Of a DNA stretch of 64,000 nt, positions 17,899 to 28,717 are shown in pieces. A program made the translations under genes and the position numbers. Origin of the DNA: Candidatus Latescibacterota bacterium. Its GTDB lineage: Bacteria > Latescibacterota > UBA2968. The notes beneath the pieces are model-generated. The model searched no databases and was not told the DNA's origin. It worked only from the letters and a program-made list of their open reading frames with translations. The stretch is taken from positions 29,432 to 93,431 of the forward strand of contig JAJEDY010000024.1 in the NCBI GenBank assembly GCA_022821275.1, given 5' to 3'. Numbering within the stretch: the stretch's first letter is position 1; each line of letters starts with the position of its first letter.

Positions 17899-19026
17899 AT
17901 GAAAACGATCCATCAAATATTTTATCAGGATGCGCGGAACTTAAAGAATATCCCTTCAGAGAGTGTCGATCTGGTTGTGACATCGCCGCCGTACCCCATG
18001 ATTGGCATGTGGGATGATGTATTTGGCAGCCAGAATGTGGAGATCGAGAAGGCATTAGAAACTGGAGATGGCAAGCTGGCTCATGAGTTGATGCATGGGA
18101 TTCTCGATTCTGTATGGGATGAGATATTCAGGGTCTTAAAAGATGGTCGATTTGCCTGTATCAATATTGGCGATGCGACGCGGAAGGTAAACGGTGATTT
18201 TTGTTTGTATCCCAATCACGCGCGGATATTGAATTATCTCTTGGATATCGGGTTTTCAGCACTTCCCGATATTCTCTGGCGAAAACAAACCAACGCGCCC
18301 AATAAATTTATGGGGTCGGGTATGTTGCCCGCTGGGGCTTATGTGACTCTGGAACACGAGTATATTTTGATTTTGCGAAAGGGTTCCAAAAGAGAATTTA
18401 AGACGGAATGCGAAAAACAGAACAGGCGTGAGAGTGCATTGTTTTGGGAGGAGAGGAATATCTGGTATTCGGATATTTGGATGGATATTAAAGGGACAGG
18501 ACAGAGGCTTTCCGATGAATTATCGCGTTTGAGGAGTGCCGCGTTTCCCTATGATTTGGCCTATCGTCTGGTCAATATGTACTCTGTGAAAGGCGATGTG
18601 GTTCTCGATCCGTTTTTGGGTACGGGTACTACAATTGCTGCTGCGATGACGTCGGAGCGCAATAGTGTTGGCGTTGAAATTGACAAAAGTTTTCATAGTA
18701 CAATTTGCCCGATGGCGCGACAGATTGTCGATTTTTCAAATGATTATTTGCGGGATAGGTTGAGGAGACATTTCGAATTTGTCGAAGATCGAATCCAGAC
18801 ATCAGGACCGTTGAAATATACGAACAAGCATTATGGATGCCCCGTGGTGACGAGCCAGGAACAATCCATTTTATTGAATGGCTTAGATGATGTGCGAGAG
18901 GCTGATGATAATATCTTTGAAGTCGCGTATTCTGAGAAACCTCAGGATATAGCTCAGGGCCGAAGTTGGAATGCAGAATCTTTGACAAAAAATAAAATGC
19001 AACTCGATCTGTTAAATAGGCAATGA
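17899..19026 (+). CDS. Type II DNA methyltransferase (beta-class, MjaI-type CTAG system)
   Basis: A 375-residue DNA amino-methyltransferase. Catalytic motif IV is TSPPYP (residues 28-33) and the SAM-binding motif I is DPFLGTGTT (from Asp237). The order IV before I marks the beta class. SPPY is typical of N4-cytosine enzymes, with N6-adenine possible. It has a GAGGG ribosome site in the space after uvrB and is followed 24 bp later by an MjaI-family endonuclease gene, so it should protect the same site, predicted CTAG. The DNA looks visibly more AT-rich than uvrB, as is usual for restriction genes gained by transfer. Confidence 0.88.
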   Translation: MKTIHQIFYQDARNLKNIPSESVDLVVTSPPYPMIGMWDDVFGSQNVEIEKALETGDGKLAHELMHGILDSVWDEIFRVLKDGRFACINIGDATRKVNGDFCLYPNHARILNYLLDIGFSALPDILWRKQTNAPNKFMGSGMLPAGAYVTLEHEYILILRKGSKREFKTECEKQNRRESALFWEERNIWYSDIWMDIKGTGQRLSDELSRLRSAAFPYDLAYRLVNMYSVKGDVVLDPFLGTGTTIAAAMTSERNSVGVEIDKSFHSTICPMARQIVDFSNDYLRDRLRRHFEFVEDRIQTSGPLKYTNKHYGCPVVTSQEQSILLNGLDDVREADDNIFEVAYSEKPQDIAQGRSWNAESLTKNKMQLDLLNRQ

Positions 19027-19050
19027 TCCCTATCTTACAAAGGGTTATGA

Positions 19051-19632
19051 ATGGAAATTAAATTGAAAAATGCTGAGATTCAGGAATACGTGAATGCACC
19101 TGCTCGCGAATTTCCAAAGTACACGACCCAATTGATGAATCTCGCAAATCAAAATTCACAGGGTACGCGGTCAAGAGTTGTCGGGCAAATGAGTGATCTG
19201 ATTCAGGAATTTCCAGGACAAACTTTTGAGGAATGGGTTATCTGGTATCAAGAACAATATCCCGATGCGATAGATAATGCGACAGATAAAATAATTGCAA
19301 TGATAGAGAACTTCAGCGTGGTGTTTCCCAAAATTGACCGGGATTTGGTGAGATCATGGGTAGAGGATCTGGTTCTTGTCAAGACCTTCACTGGACTCAG
19401 ATTCCAGGAGGCGATTCTGAAAAAACTGACCGAGATGAAAGGTTGCGATTACCGTTTGGCAGAACCTTACGAAGAATCTCTGGGCATAGATGGTTTCGTG
19501 GGAGGAGAAGCATATTCTATCAAGCCCAGTACTTATCGCTCCCAAAACTTAGCGGAATCTATAGACATAAAGATCATTTTTTACGATAAAAAGAAGGACG
19601 GGGTGGTGTTTGAAATACCAGAGGACTCTTGA
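19051..19632 (+). CDS. MjaI-family type II restriction endonuclease
   Basis: A 193-residue protein that matches the RE_MjaI family pattern: TTQLMNLANQNSQGTRSRVV, QMSDLIQEFP, WYQEQYPDAIDNATDKI, WVEDLVLVKTFTGLRFQEAI and the catalytic-side segment LGIDGFVGGEAYSIKP. The family's founding enzyme, from Methanocaldococcus jannaschii, cuts CTAG. The Asp and the Glu-x-x-Ser-Ile-Lys cluster probably make the PD-(D/E)xK-type site, though I assign these by pattern. The neighbouring methyltransferase gene completes the pair. The stop is 1 bp before the nadC start, so nadC may be co-transcribed with the restriction genes. Confidence 0.85.
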   Translation: MEIKLKNAEIQEYVNAPAREFPKYTTQLMNLANQNSQGTRSRVVGQMSDLIQEFPGQTFEEWVIWYQEQYPDAIDNATDKIIAMIENFSVVFPKIDRDLVRSWVEDLVLVKTFTGLRFQEAILKKLTEMKGCDYRLAEPYEESLGIDGFVGGEAYSIKPSTYRSQNLAESIDIKIIFYDKKKDGVVFEIPEDS

Positions 19633-19633
19633 G

Positions 19634-20488
19634 ATGCTAAATAAAAAAGATATCATGCCAGTGATTGAACGAGCACTATTAGAAGATATTGGGGATGGGG
19701 ATATTACGACAAAATGGACCGTGCCATTGACAAAGCAGGCGAAGGCCAAAATTATTGCACGGGCAGATGGCGTGATTGCGGGATTGGATGTGGCGCGATG
19801 GGTGTTTGAAGCTGTAGATGAAGCGATTGTATTTGAGGCATATGTCGAAGATGGCGAGCGCGTTGCAGATGGTGATATTTTGGCTGTGGTCTCTGGTCTT
19901 GCGCGTGGGCTGTTGACGGGTGAGCGCGTCGCTTTGAATTTTTTGCAGCGCATGTCGGGTATTGCAACGATGACGGCACAGTTTGTAGAGGCCATAAAAG
20001 GGACACAGACGCGGATTCTGGATACGCGCAAGACTGCGCCGGGATTGCGTTTATTAGATAAATATGCCGTTGTTGCGGGCGGCGGTGTGAATCATCGGGT
20101 GGGGTTGTTCGATATGGTGCTGATGAAGGAGAATCACATTGAGGCAGCGGATGGCATTGGACCGGCACTTCTTTCAGTGTGGAAAGGAATGGATTTTGAA
20201 GGTCGCGAGGTGCCCGTGGAGGTGGAGGTGGAAACGCTGTCAGAACTGGATGAGGTCCTCATTTTGGGCACGGATCGTGTGATGTTAGACAATATGAGTC
20301 TGGATGAGATGCGCGAAGCTGTGGAAAAGGTGCGTCAATTAAAAGGCAAAAAACCCGAGTTGGAAGCCTCGGGCAATGTGTCCTTAGATAGCGTGCGGGC
20401 AATTGCAGAAACGGGTGTGGATTTTATTTCAGTGGGTGCGCTTACGCATTCGGTGAAGGCACTGGATATCAGTATGTTGTTTCGATAG
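19634..20488 (+). CDS. nadC: Nicotinate-nucleotide pyrophosphorylase (carboxylating)
   Basis: Quinolinate phosphoribosyltransferase, 284 residues, normal length. It converts quinolinate and PRPP to nicotinate mononucleotide in de novo NAD synthesis in the cytoplasm. Signatures include LLEDIGDGDITTKWTV, GERVALNFLQRMSGIAT, the PRPP/quinolinate-binding ILDTRKTAPGLRLLDKYAV, GGGVNHRVGLFDMVLMKENH and SGNVSLDSVRAIAETGVDFI. ATG 19634 was chosen over the upstream in-frame start that overlaps the endonuclease gene, and GAGGA lies just before it. It is a housekeeping gene lodged between two restriction-modification pairs. Confidence 0.95.
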   Translation: MLNKKDIMPVIERALLEDIGDGDITTKWTVPLTKQAKAKIIARADGVIAGLDVARWVFEAVDEAIVFEAYVEDGERVADGDILAVVSGLARGLLTGERVALNFLQRMSGIATMTAQFVEAIKGTQTRILDTRKTAPGLRLLDKYAVVAGGGVNHRVGLFDMVLMKENHIEAADGIGPALLSVWKGMDFEGREVPVEVEVETLSELDEVLILGTDRVMLDNMSLDEMREAVEKVRQLKGKKPELEASGNVSLDSVRAIAETGVDFISVGALTHSVKALDISMLFR

Positions 20489-20531
20489 GAAACTGGAATT
20501 AATCAAAAAAATTATGCGTTAGGAGCCTGTG

Positions 20532-21491
20532 ATGGAACAATTAGCATTATCCACAGATAAGGAGAGACCGGAAATTTCGAGGCAATTTAATTCTAAAAAG
20601 AAAATTAGTGTTATACAGGATGATGCGCTTAAAGCGTGCAAAAAATTGCCCGATGATTTTTTTAGTCTTATCATCAGTTCGCCTCCGTATAACATCGGAA
20701 AGACTTATGAAAAAAAGATCAATTTTGAATCTTATTTAGATGATCAGAGAACAGTAATTGCTGAATTAGTGCGTATGCTGAGATCTGATGGTAGCCTCTG
20801 TTGGCAAGTGGGAAATTATATTGATAATGGTGAGGTTTATCCGCTCGATATTTATTTTTATCCGGTCTTCAAAAGTTTGGGTTTGCAACTCAGGAACAGA
20901 ATCGTATGGCATTTTGGGCATGGTTTACATGCGAAGAAACGATTTTCCGGTAGATATGAGACGCTACTCTGGTTCACCAAAAGTGACAATTACATTTTCA
21001 ATTTGGATCCCGTTCGCGTTCCATCTAAATATCCTGGCAAAAGACATTATAAAGGAGACAAAAAAGGTATGCCGAGTGGTAATCCACTGGGTAAAAACCC
21101 CTCAGATTTTTGGGATTTATTACAAGCGGAGTTCGACGAATGCGTTTGGGATATCCCAAATGTCAAGGCAAATCATCCAGAAAAAATATCTGAACATCCC
21201 TGTCAATTTCCCATTGAACTGGTAGAGCGATGCGTCTTGTCTATGACTAATGAGGACGATTGGGTTTTGGATCCATATGGTGGTGTTGGGAGTGCTGCGA
21301 TTGCGGCTCTCAAAAACAATCGGAGAACTGTATCAATTGACAGAGACGAAGAATTTTGTGAAATCACGCAAAAGAGAATTATAGATTTTTACGCAGGAAG
21401 GCTAAAAATGAGACCCCTGGGTAAACCCGTGCATAAGCCTTCAGGACACGAAAAAGTTTCTCAAGTACCTATCGAATGGAGGAATAAATAA
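20532..21491 (+). CDS. Type II DNA methyltransferase (beta-class, BglII/BstYI-type system)
   Basis: A 319-residue DNA amino-methyltransferase with motif IV SSPPYN (Ser49-Asn54) and motif I DPYGGVGS (from Asp247), again beta-class order. The phrase HPCQFPIELVERCVLSMT is the usual helix before motif I. ATG 20532 has AGGAG 6 nt upstream; a GTG one codon earlier is possible. The endonuclease gene begins 1 bp after its stop. Because that partner is BglII-like, the target should contain GATC (AGATCT or RGATCY). N4-cytosine methylation is the known chemistry of M.BglII. It is clearly different from the methyltransferase at 17899. Confidence 0.88.
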   Translation: MEQLALSTDKERPEISRQFNSKKKISVIQDDALKACKKLPDDFFSLIISSPPYNIGKTYEKKINFESYLDDQRTVIAELVRMLRSDGSLCWQVGNYIDNGEVYPLDIYFYPVFKSLGLQLRNRIVWHFGHGLHAKKRFSGRYETLLWFTKSDNYIFNLDPVRVPSKYPGKRHYKGDKKGMPSGNPLGKNPSDFWDLLQAEFDECVWDIPNVKANHPEKISEHPCQFPIELVERCVLSMTNEDDWVLDPYGGVGSAAIAALKNNRRTVSIDRDEEFCEITQKRIIDFYAGRLKMRPLGKPVHKPSGHEKVSQVPIEWRNK

Positions 21492-21492
21492 T

Positions 21493-22077
21493 ATGGTTAT
21501 TGCTGGAGAATATTCTTTTAAGGACGGATTAGAGCGGATAAGGGATAAATATCCGCATCTGTTGGAGGAAATTTACGAAGTCATCGATACTATTGATGCA
21601 CAAGAACACAAGACGAAAAAGAGCCAGGAGAAAACTATGCCTGGTAAGATGCTTTTTAGTCCTCCGTCATTGAATAAAGACATAAAATGGGAGTTTGAAA
21701 GTAGATCATGGATATCATGTAAAATTACCTGCGATTATCCAATGCAATTCTATACAGAAAAATTTCGGTTATCCTCTATTCAAAAGAAACGAAGTGCCAC
21801 GCCTTACCGTGAGATGGATTTTATTAAAGAGCAGTTAGGTATTGAAGTTCAGTTCGGTAAATATGCTTTTATGGTGTATAATGTCTGTGCCAAAATGACG
21901 ATATTTAGCAATTTAGGGATTATAGATATGGGTGTGGAGATTGTGCCGATTAAACAGTTTGCTGATGAAATGTCAACGGGCGTATCGTATTTTGAACAGT
22001 TTGTGTGGGATTTAGAAAACCGGGGTGTTTCTGATATAGATATACCTGTTCTGATTTTGGGTATAGATACCACGTAG
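21493..22077 (+). CDS. BglII/BstYI-family type II restriction endonuclease
   Basis: A 194-residue enzyme. The C-terminal half contains the family core: YREMDFIKEQLGIEVQFGKY, MVYNVCAKMTIFSN, IIDMGVEIVPIKQF and MSTGVSYFEQFVWDL. BglII uses Asp84, Glu93 and Gln95 (an E-x-Q instead of E-x-K). Here Asp109, Glu118 and Gln120 have identical spacing, so the active site looks intact. The N-terminal 60 residues are less conserved, with a charged KTKKSQEK stretch. Likely recognition is GATC-centred (AGATCT or RGATCY). It ends the second restriction-modification unit, followed by a terminator. Confidence 0.85.
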   Translation: MVIAGEYSFKDGLERIRDKYPHLLEEIYEVIDTIDAQEHKTKKSQEKTMPGKMLFSPPSLNKDIKWEFESRSWISCKITCDYPMQFYTEKFRLSSIQKKRSATPYREMDFIKEQLGIEVQFGKYAFMVYNVCAKMTIFSNLGIIDMGVEIVPIKQFADEMSTGVSYFEQFVWDLENRGVSDIDIPVLILGIDTT

Positions 22078-22104
22078 CCTTTATCTGCATAACCCACAAA
22101 CAAA

Positions 22105-22138
22105 GGGCGATTGAATTTTTGAATCGCCCCTTTTGTTT
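22105..22138 (+). terminator. Rho-independent terminator after the BglII-like R-M genes
   Basis: An 8-bp stem GGGCGATT/AATCGCCC with a 9-nt loop, followed by C and TTTTGTTT. It closes the uvrB / R-M / nadC / R-M run. Confidence 0.85.
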
Positions 22139-22317
22139 ATAGCGCAACAAAAAATAAAAAAACACCGAAGGGATCGGGTATGATCTCTTCGGCAACGGTA
22201 ATAATATAACAAATTTCGTTTTGTTTGTCAAGTTTGTAAACATTTGATAAATAGTAAGTTAAGGGTTGACATTTGGTGTCTATTCGATTAAATTTATCTG
22301 CGCTATAATTCTGTCGT

Positions 22318-22336
22318 CTCCGCAATGTGTGCGGAG
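22318..22336 (+). other. Hairpin in the 5' leader of the zinc-finger gene
   Basis: CTCCGCA/TGCGGAG, 7 bp with a 5-nt loop, lies between a possible promoter (TTGACA at 22266 with TAAATT 17 bp later) and the GGAGGG ribosome site of the next gene. There is no U-tract, so it is not a terminator. A regulatory or mRNA-stabilising role is only a guess. Confidence 0.35.
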
Positions 22337-22364
22337 GGTTCTCAAAACTCCAATGGAGGGCAAT

Positions 22365-23300
22365 ATGGCACAACAGCCGCTCGATGGCAGGACGGGGGTG
22401 AGGTGTGTCATTTGCGAGGCGGTTATTTCTGAAGAACGCCTCAAGGCCGTTCCCTATACGCGCCTGTGCGTGACGTGTAAGGACAAAGTAGAAAGGGGGA
22501 AGATTCGTTTCAAATCTCATTTGATGAGTACCGAGGAAGAAGAACCCGAAGTGAAGCCTATCGAGGTTCAAGAGGACCGGTTGGTCGTCGGTAAATGGTC
22601 AACTGGATTTATGGAATTGGCCGAGCAGAGCAGCCAGATACGCGATCTGCTTCGCGAGGGAAAAAAAGAAGATGCCAGAGCGCTGGTGCAGACTTTGACG
22701 GTTGAAGCGCAGGCCGCGCTCGTTGTTCTGGATGAAGATCCAGAGAATATGCTGTCGATAACGGGTATGGATGAAGATGGCAATCCGGGCTATTCGACAG
22801 ATGTGGTGGCGCATTTGCCTACAGAGATGTTGACGGGGCTGATCGATTATGACCCGGAGCGGGAGGGTTTTAATGCGCATTTGATACGCGCTATGACGCC
22901 GGGTACTTTTCGACGCACTGTGGAAGATACTTTGGAACCTATGGACAGTGCGGAGGTCCGGTCAAAAGTATCGTTTGAATGGCTCAGGGCACTATCTATG
23001 CTGGGGGACACCAATAAGTGTGCCGAGTTGCTGAACAGTGTGGATCCCGGGTTGCTCGAAGAAGCTCTGATTCCTTATGTGAAGGATATGCGGATGAATG
23101 ATGTCGTGGGTTCTGCGGGCGCGTCGGTTTACCGGCACCAACTCTTTTCCGAAGGTGCTGCTGTGGGTGAAATGCCGAGTACGATAATAGAGGATCCCGT
23201 TGTCGGGGGTGTTCTGGATGCACTTTTCGATGCGGATGCCGATTTGATGCGGACCGTCATTCGCGGAGCCTGGGAGAGGAGGGATGATGATGAACAGTGA
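22365..23300 (+). CDS. Unknown protein with DksA/TraR-type zinc finger
   Basis: A 311-residue protein of unknown function. Residues about 10-46 form a zinc ribbon like the C-terminus of DksA/TraR: CVICEAVISEERLKAVPYTR then LCVTCKDKVERG, with the CxxC-x17-CxxC spacing usual for that fold. DksA's coiled-coil with its acidic tip is absent. The remainder is acidic and helical (LAEQSSQIRDLLREGKKEDA, HLPTEMLTGLIDYDPEREGF) without known motifs. ATG 22365 has GGAGGG upstream. The 3' end overlaps the next gene, so the two are probably coupled. The next operon encodes a sigma factor and an unusual RNA polymerase; a link is possible because DksA-type proteins bind RNA polymerase. Confidence 0.6.
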   Translation: MAQQPLDGRTGVRCVICEAVISEERLKAVPYTRLCVTCKDKVERGKIRFKSHLMSTEEEEPEVKPIEVQEDRLVVGKWSTGFMELAEQSSQIRDLLREGKKEDARALVQTLTVEAQAALVVLDEDPENMLSITGMDEDGNPGYSTDVVAHLPTEMLTGLIDYDPEREGFNAHLIRAMTPGTFRRTVEDTLEPMDSAEVRSKVSFEWLRALSMLGDTNKCAELLNSVDPGLLEEALIPYVKDMRMNDVVGSAGASVYRHQLFSEGAAVGEMPSTIIEDPVVGGVLDALFDADADLMRTVIRGAWERRDDDEQ

Positions 23301-24246
23301 ACGGCGTTCTGTGCAAAATCCGCTTGCAACACTGGATTTAAGTCGGTTTCGCATTGATTCCGAGAGCTTTGTGGGGCAGGTTATTGAATTGGGGACGCGC
23401 TTTGAAAAGCTATCGCCCAATATTGGGGACGCGCTTTTGGGCTTTTTGCGCTTGCAGGGGTTGCACTATGGCAAGCGCTACCGGTCGGGGATTGCAATCA
23501 GGCGTGAGAATTTGGAACACGGGGTGCGGCAGGCGCTGATTTCTATGGATCTCGGTTTGGAGGCGCGAGCGGAAAGCGATTTGAATCGGGCTGTGGATAT
23601 TATCGCGCAAGGAGATTTTGAAGCGTGTCGAAAGCGTGGGTATGAGATCGCATTTTTCCGATTGCAAGAAATGGCACAGATGTGTCGGGCGATGTTGCTG
23701 CGGTCCGAAGTGAAATTTTTGAAGTCTGAATACCAGGCAGTATCTCGCTGGGCAACCGCGGTGCCAGAGACGTGGATGCGTCCTCCCGACGATGATGAAG
23801 AAGAACTCCAATTGGTCGATCCAAAGCGCGATTACGCGGCTTATCGGGTTGCGCGCAGGCGGCTTGCGTTTTTGCGGTCTATTCCCAAAGCTGCGCTGAC
23901 TGAGGTAGAAATAGCTGTTGAGGGGCGCACGTATGACGGTTTGCTGCACAATCTCATTCTGGCGCTGGCATTGGATATGGAATCGCTTTTGCCATCGGAG
24001 GAACAGATTGAGGCGTTTCGCCAGCGGTGCTTTGAAGAAGGTAAGATGAGAGAGGAAGTGCGCGGCAAGGTGTTTGAGTTGGTAGATAGACAGCTCGAGA
24101 CCAGTGTTGAAGATACGGAAGATCGCGTGGCGGTTCGACGCGAATTTGAGGCGGAAGTTGAATTTTTAGAGGAGGTGTCCTTCAGCCCTTTCAAAGGGGT
24201 CTTTTTGTTGCCAGATCAGCCTGAATCCGCAGATGAACGCAGATAA
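23290..24246 (+). CDS. Unknown helical protein, partner of the zinc-finger gene
   Basis: A 318-residue protein I do not recognise. Three successive ATG codons (23284, 23287, 23290) precede it; the last has the best spacing from the GAGGAGGG site. It overlaps the upstream gene by 11 bp. The sequence is mostly helical and charged, with LDLSRFRIDSESFVGQVIEL, LLGFLRLQGLHYGKRYRSG, a central acidic run (PPDDDEEELQLVDP) and a Glu-rich C-terminal third. No signal peptide or membrane segment is seen. Its last codons (ADERR) and stop fall inside a dispersed GCAGATGAACGCAGAT-type repeat, so the C-terminus may have been set by repeat insertion. A strong terminator follows. Confidence 0.55.
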   Translation: MNSERRSVQNPLATLDLSRFRIDSESFVGQVIELGTRFEKLSPNIGDALLGFLRLQGLHYGKRYRSGIAIRRENLEHGVRQALISMDLGLEARAESDLNRAVDIIAQGDFEACRKRGYEIAFFRLQEMAQMCRAMLLRSEVKFLKSEYQAVSRWATAVPETWMRPPDDDEEELQLVDPKRDYAAYRVARRRLAFLRSIPKAALTEVEIAVEGRTYDGLLHNLILALALDMESLLPSEEQIEAFRQRCFEEGKMREEVRGKVFELVDRQLETSVEDTEDRVAVRREFEAEVEFLEEVSFSPFKGVFLLPDQPESADERR

Positions 24247-24272
24247 ATGTAGATAACCACAGATGAAGCCGA
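24228..24272. repeat. Dispersed CGCAGAT-type repeat, copy 1
   Basis: Contains TCCGCAGATGAACGCAGATA and then degenerate GTAGATAACCACAGATGAAG units. Related copies lie at 28134 and 48407, all at gene ends. Confidence 0.6.
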
Positions 24273-24274
24273 TG

Positions 24275-24304
24275 AAGCGCAGTCCTTCGAGACTGCGCTT
24301 TTTT
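24275..24304 (+). terminator. Rho-independent terminator before the sigma/RNAP operon
   Basis: Perfect 10-bp stem AAGCGCAGTC/GACTGCGCTT with loop CTTCGA and a T-run. It separates the zinc-finger gene pair from the sigma/RNAP operon. Confidence 0.9.
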
Positions 24305-24347
24305 ATAATTTGGATGGACTGGCTACTGGCGAGGAGATGTGGGGACT

Positions 24348-24391
24348 TTTCACTTCACACTTCTCACTTCACACTTCTCACTTCACACTTT
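24348..24391. repeat. Short tandem repeat TTCTCACTTCACAC
   Basis: About three copies of a 14-nt unit lie just upstream of the sigma factor gene. A related ACTTCACACTTCTT fragment occurs near 28194, just after the RNAP gene. No spacers, so not a CRISPR. Confidence 0.7.
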
Positions 24392-24442
24392 TTTTGAACC
24401 TTCGGGCATTGGGCGGTGTCGATTCCCACAGGAGGATATTTT

Positions 24443-28133
<3,691 letters not shown>

Positions 28134-28134
<1 letters not shown>

Positions 28135-28166
28135 TCCGCAGATGGCGCAGATGGCGCAGATGAAAA
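28134..28166. repeat. Dispersed CGCAGAT-type repeat, copy 2
   Basis: ATCCGCAGATGGCGCAGATG followed by another GCGCAGATG unit, immediately after the stop of the RNAP-like gene. Confidence 0.6.
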
Positions 28167-28206
28167 AGAGATGTTGGAGAGGTGTTGGATGGACTTCACA
28201 CTTCTT

Positions 28207-28244
28207 AAGAGCGGTGGGTTTCTGCAACCTGCCGCTCTTTTTTT
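28207..28244 (+). terminator. Rho-independent terminator after the RNAP-like gene
   Basis: AAGAGCGG/CCGCTCTT stem, extended inside by GGTT/AACC, then a T-run. The CTGCCGCTCT 3' half recurs at 33081 and 36835, so it belongs to a repeated block. Confidence 0.85.
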
Positions 28245-28266
28245 GTTTAAGAAATGAGATTTTTGC

Positions 28267-28296
28267 TTGACTTCTCCTAATTGATTCGTCATATTA
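28267..28296 (+). promoter_or_regulatory. Promoter of the blaI-like gene, copy A
   Basis: TTGACT (28267) and CATATT/ATATTA at about 17 bp spacing. The -10 region falls inside the operator palindrome, so bound repressor would block polymerase. Confidence 0.6.
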
Positions 28297-28314
28297 CTAA
28301 AAAGTTAGTAATAT
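28291..28314. promoter_or_regulatory. BlaI/MecI-type operator, copy A
   Basis: Perfect inverted repeat ATATTACTAA-AAAG-TTAGTAATAT located 17 bp before the BlaI-like start codon. It resembles known BlaI/MecI operators, which have TACTA/TAGTA cores. Autoregulation is expected. Confidence 0.8.
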
Positions 28315-28330
28315 TTTCAAGGAGGGTCTT

Positions 28331-28717
28331 ATGGCTGCGAAGAAAAGGCTGGCTGAAGCCGAATGGGAAGTGATGGATGGCGTGTGGCATCTCGACCGTC
28401 AGGTTACGGTGCGCGATGTTGTCGATTACCTGTATCCCAATGGGGAGAAGGCTTATACGACGGTGCAGACGATTATGAATATTCTGTGTGAAAAGGGTGT
28501 GCTCAATCGGCAGAAGATCGGTCCGGTGAATGTGTACAAATCGGCTCTGTCGCGTGAAGATGCGGCGCAGGACGAGACGCGCACGTTGGTGTCTCGTATG
28601 TTTGAGGGATCTTTTGGAGCGCTGGCAACATATCTCGTGGATTCGGGTGAGCTTTCTCGGAAAGAGCTGGATGAGTTGCGCGCGCTGATTGAAGCGAGGG
28701 AGAAAGGAGGCACGTAA
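28331..28717 (+). CDS. BlaI/MecI-family transcriptional repressor (copy A)
   Basis: A 128-residue winged-helix repressor. The DNA-binding half begins LAEAEWEVMDGVWHLD and continues VTVRDVVDYLYPNGEKAYTT and VQTIMNILCEKGVLNRQKIG. The C-terminal half (SRMFEGSFGALATYLV) is the dimerisation arm. Repressors of this family sit on TACTA/TAGTA palindromes and leave when an M56 protease cleaves them. Such a palindrome lies in its own promoter, and the M56 gene starts at its stop (TAATG overlap). It is nearly identical to the copy at 33184-33570, so cross-regulation between the modules is likely. Confidence 0.93.
   Translation: MAAKKRLAEAEWEVMDGVWHLDRQVTVRDVVDYLYPNGEKAYTTVQTIMNILCEKGVLNRQKIGPVNVYKSALSREDAAQDETRTLVSRMFEGSFGALATYLVDSGELSRKELDELRALIEAREKGGT

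Noticed and set aside
22304..22309. TATAAT as a promoter -10
   Set aside because: No acceptable -35 at 16-18 bp; TTGACA at 22266 is 32 bp away and pairs better with TAAATT at 22289.
24348..24391. Possible CRISPR-like array upstream of the sigma factor gene
   Set aside because: The 14-nt units are directly adjacent with no spacers and no cas genes; it is a simple tandem repeat.
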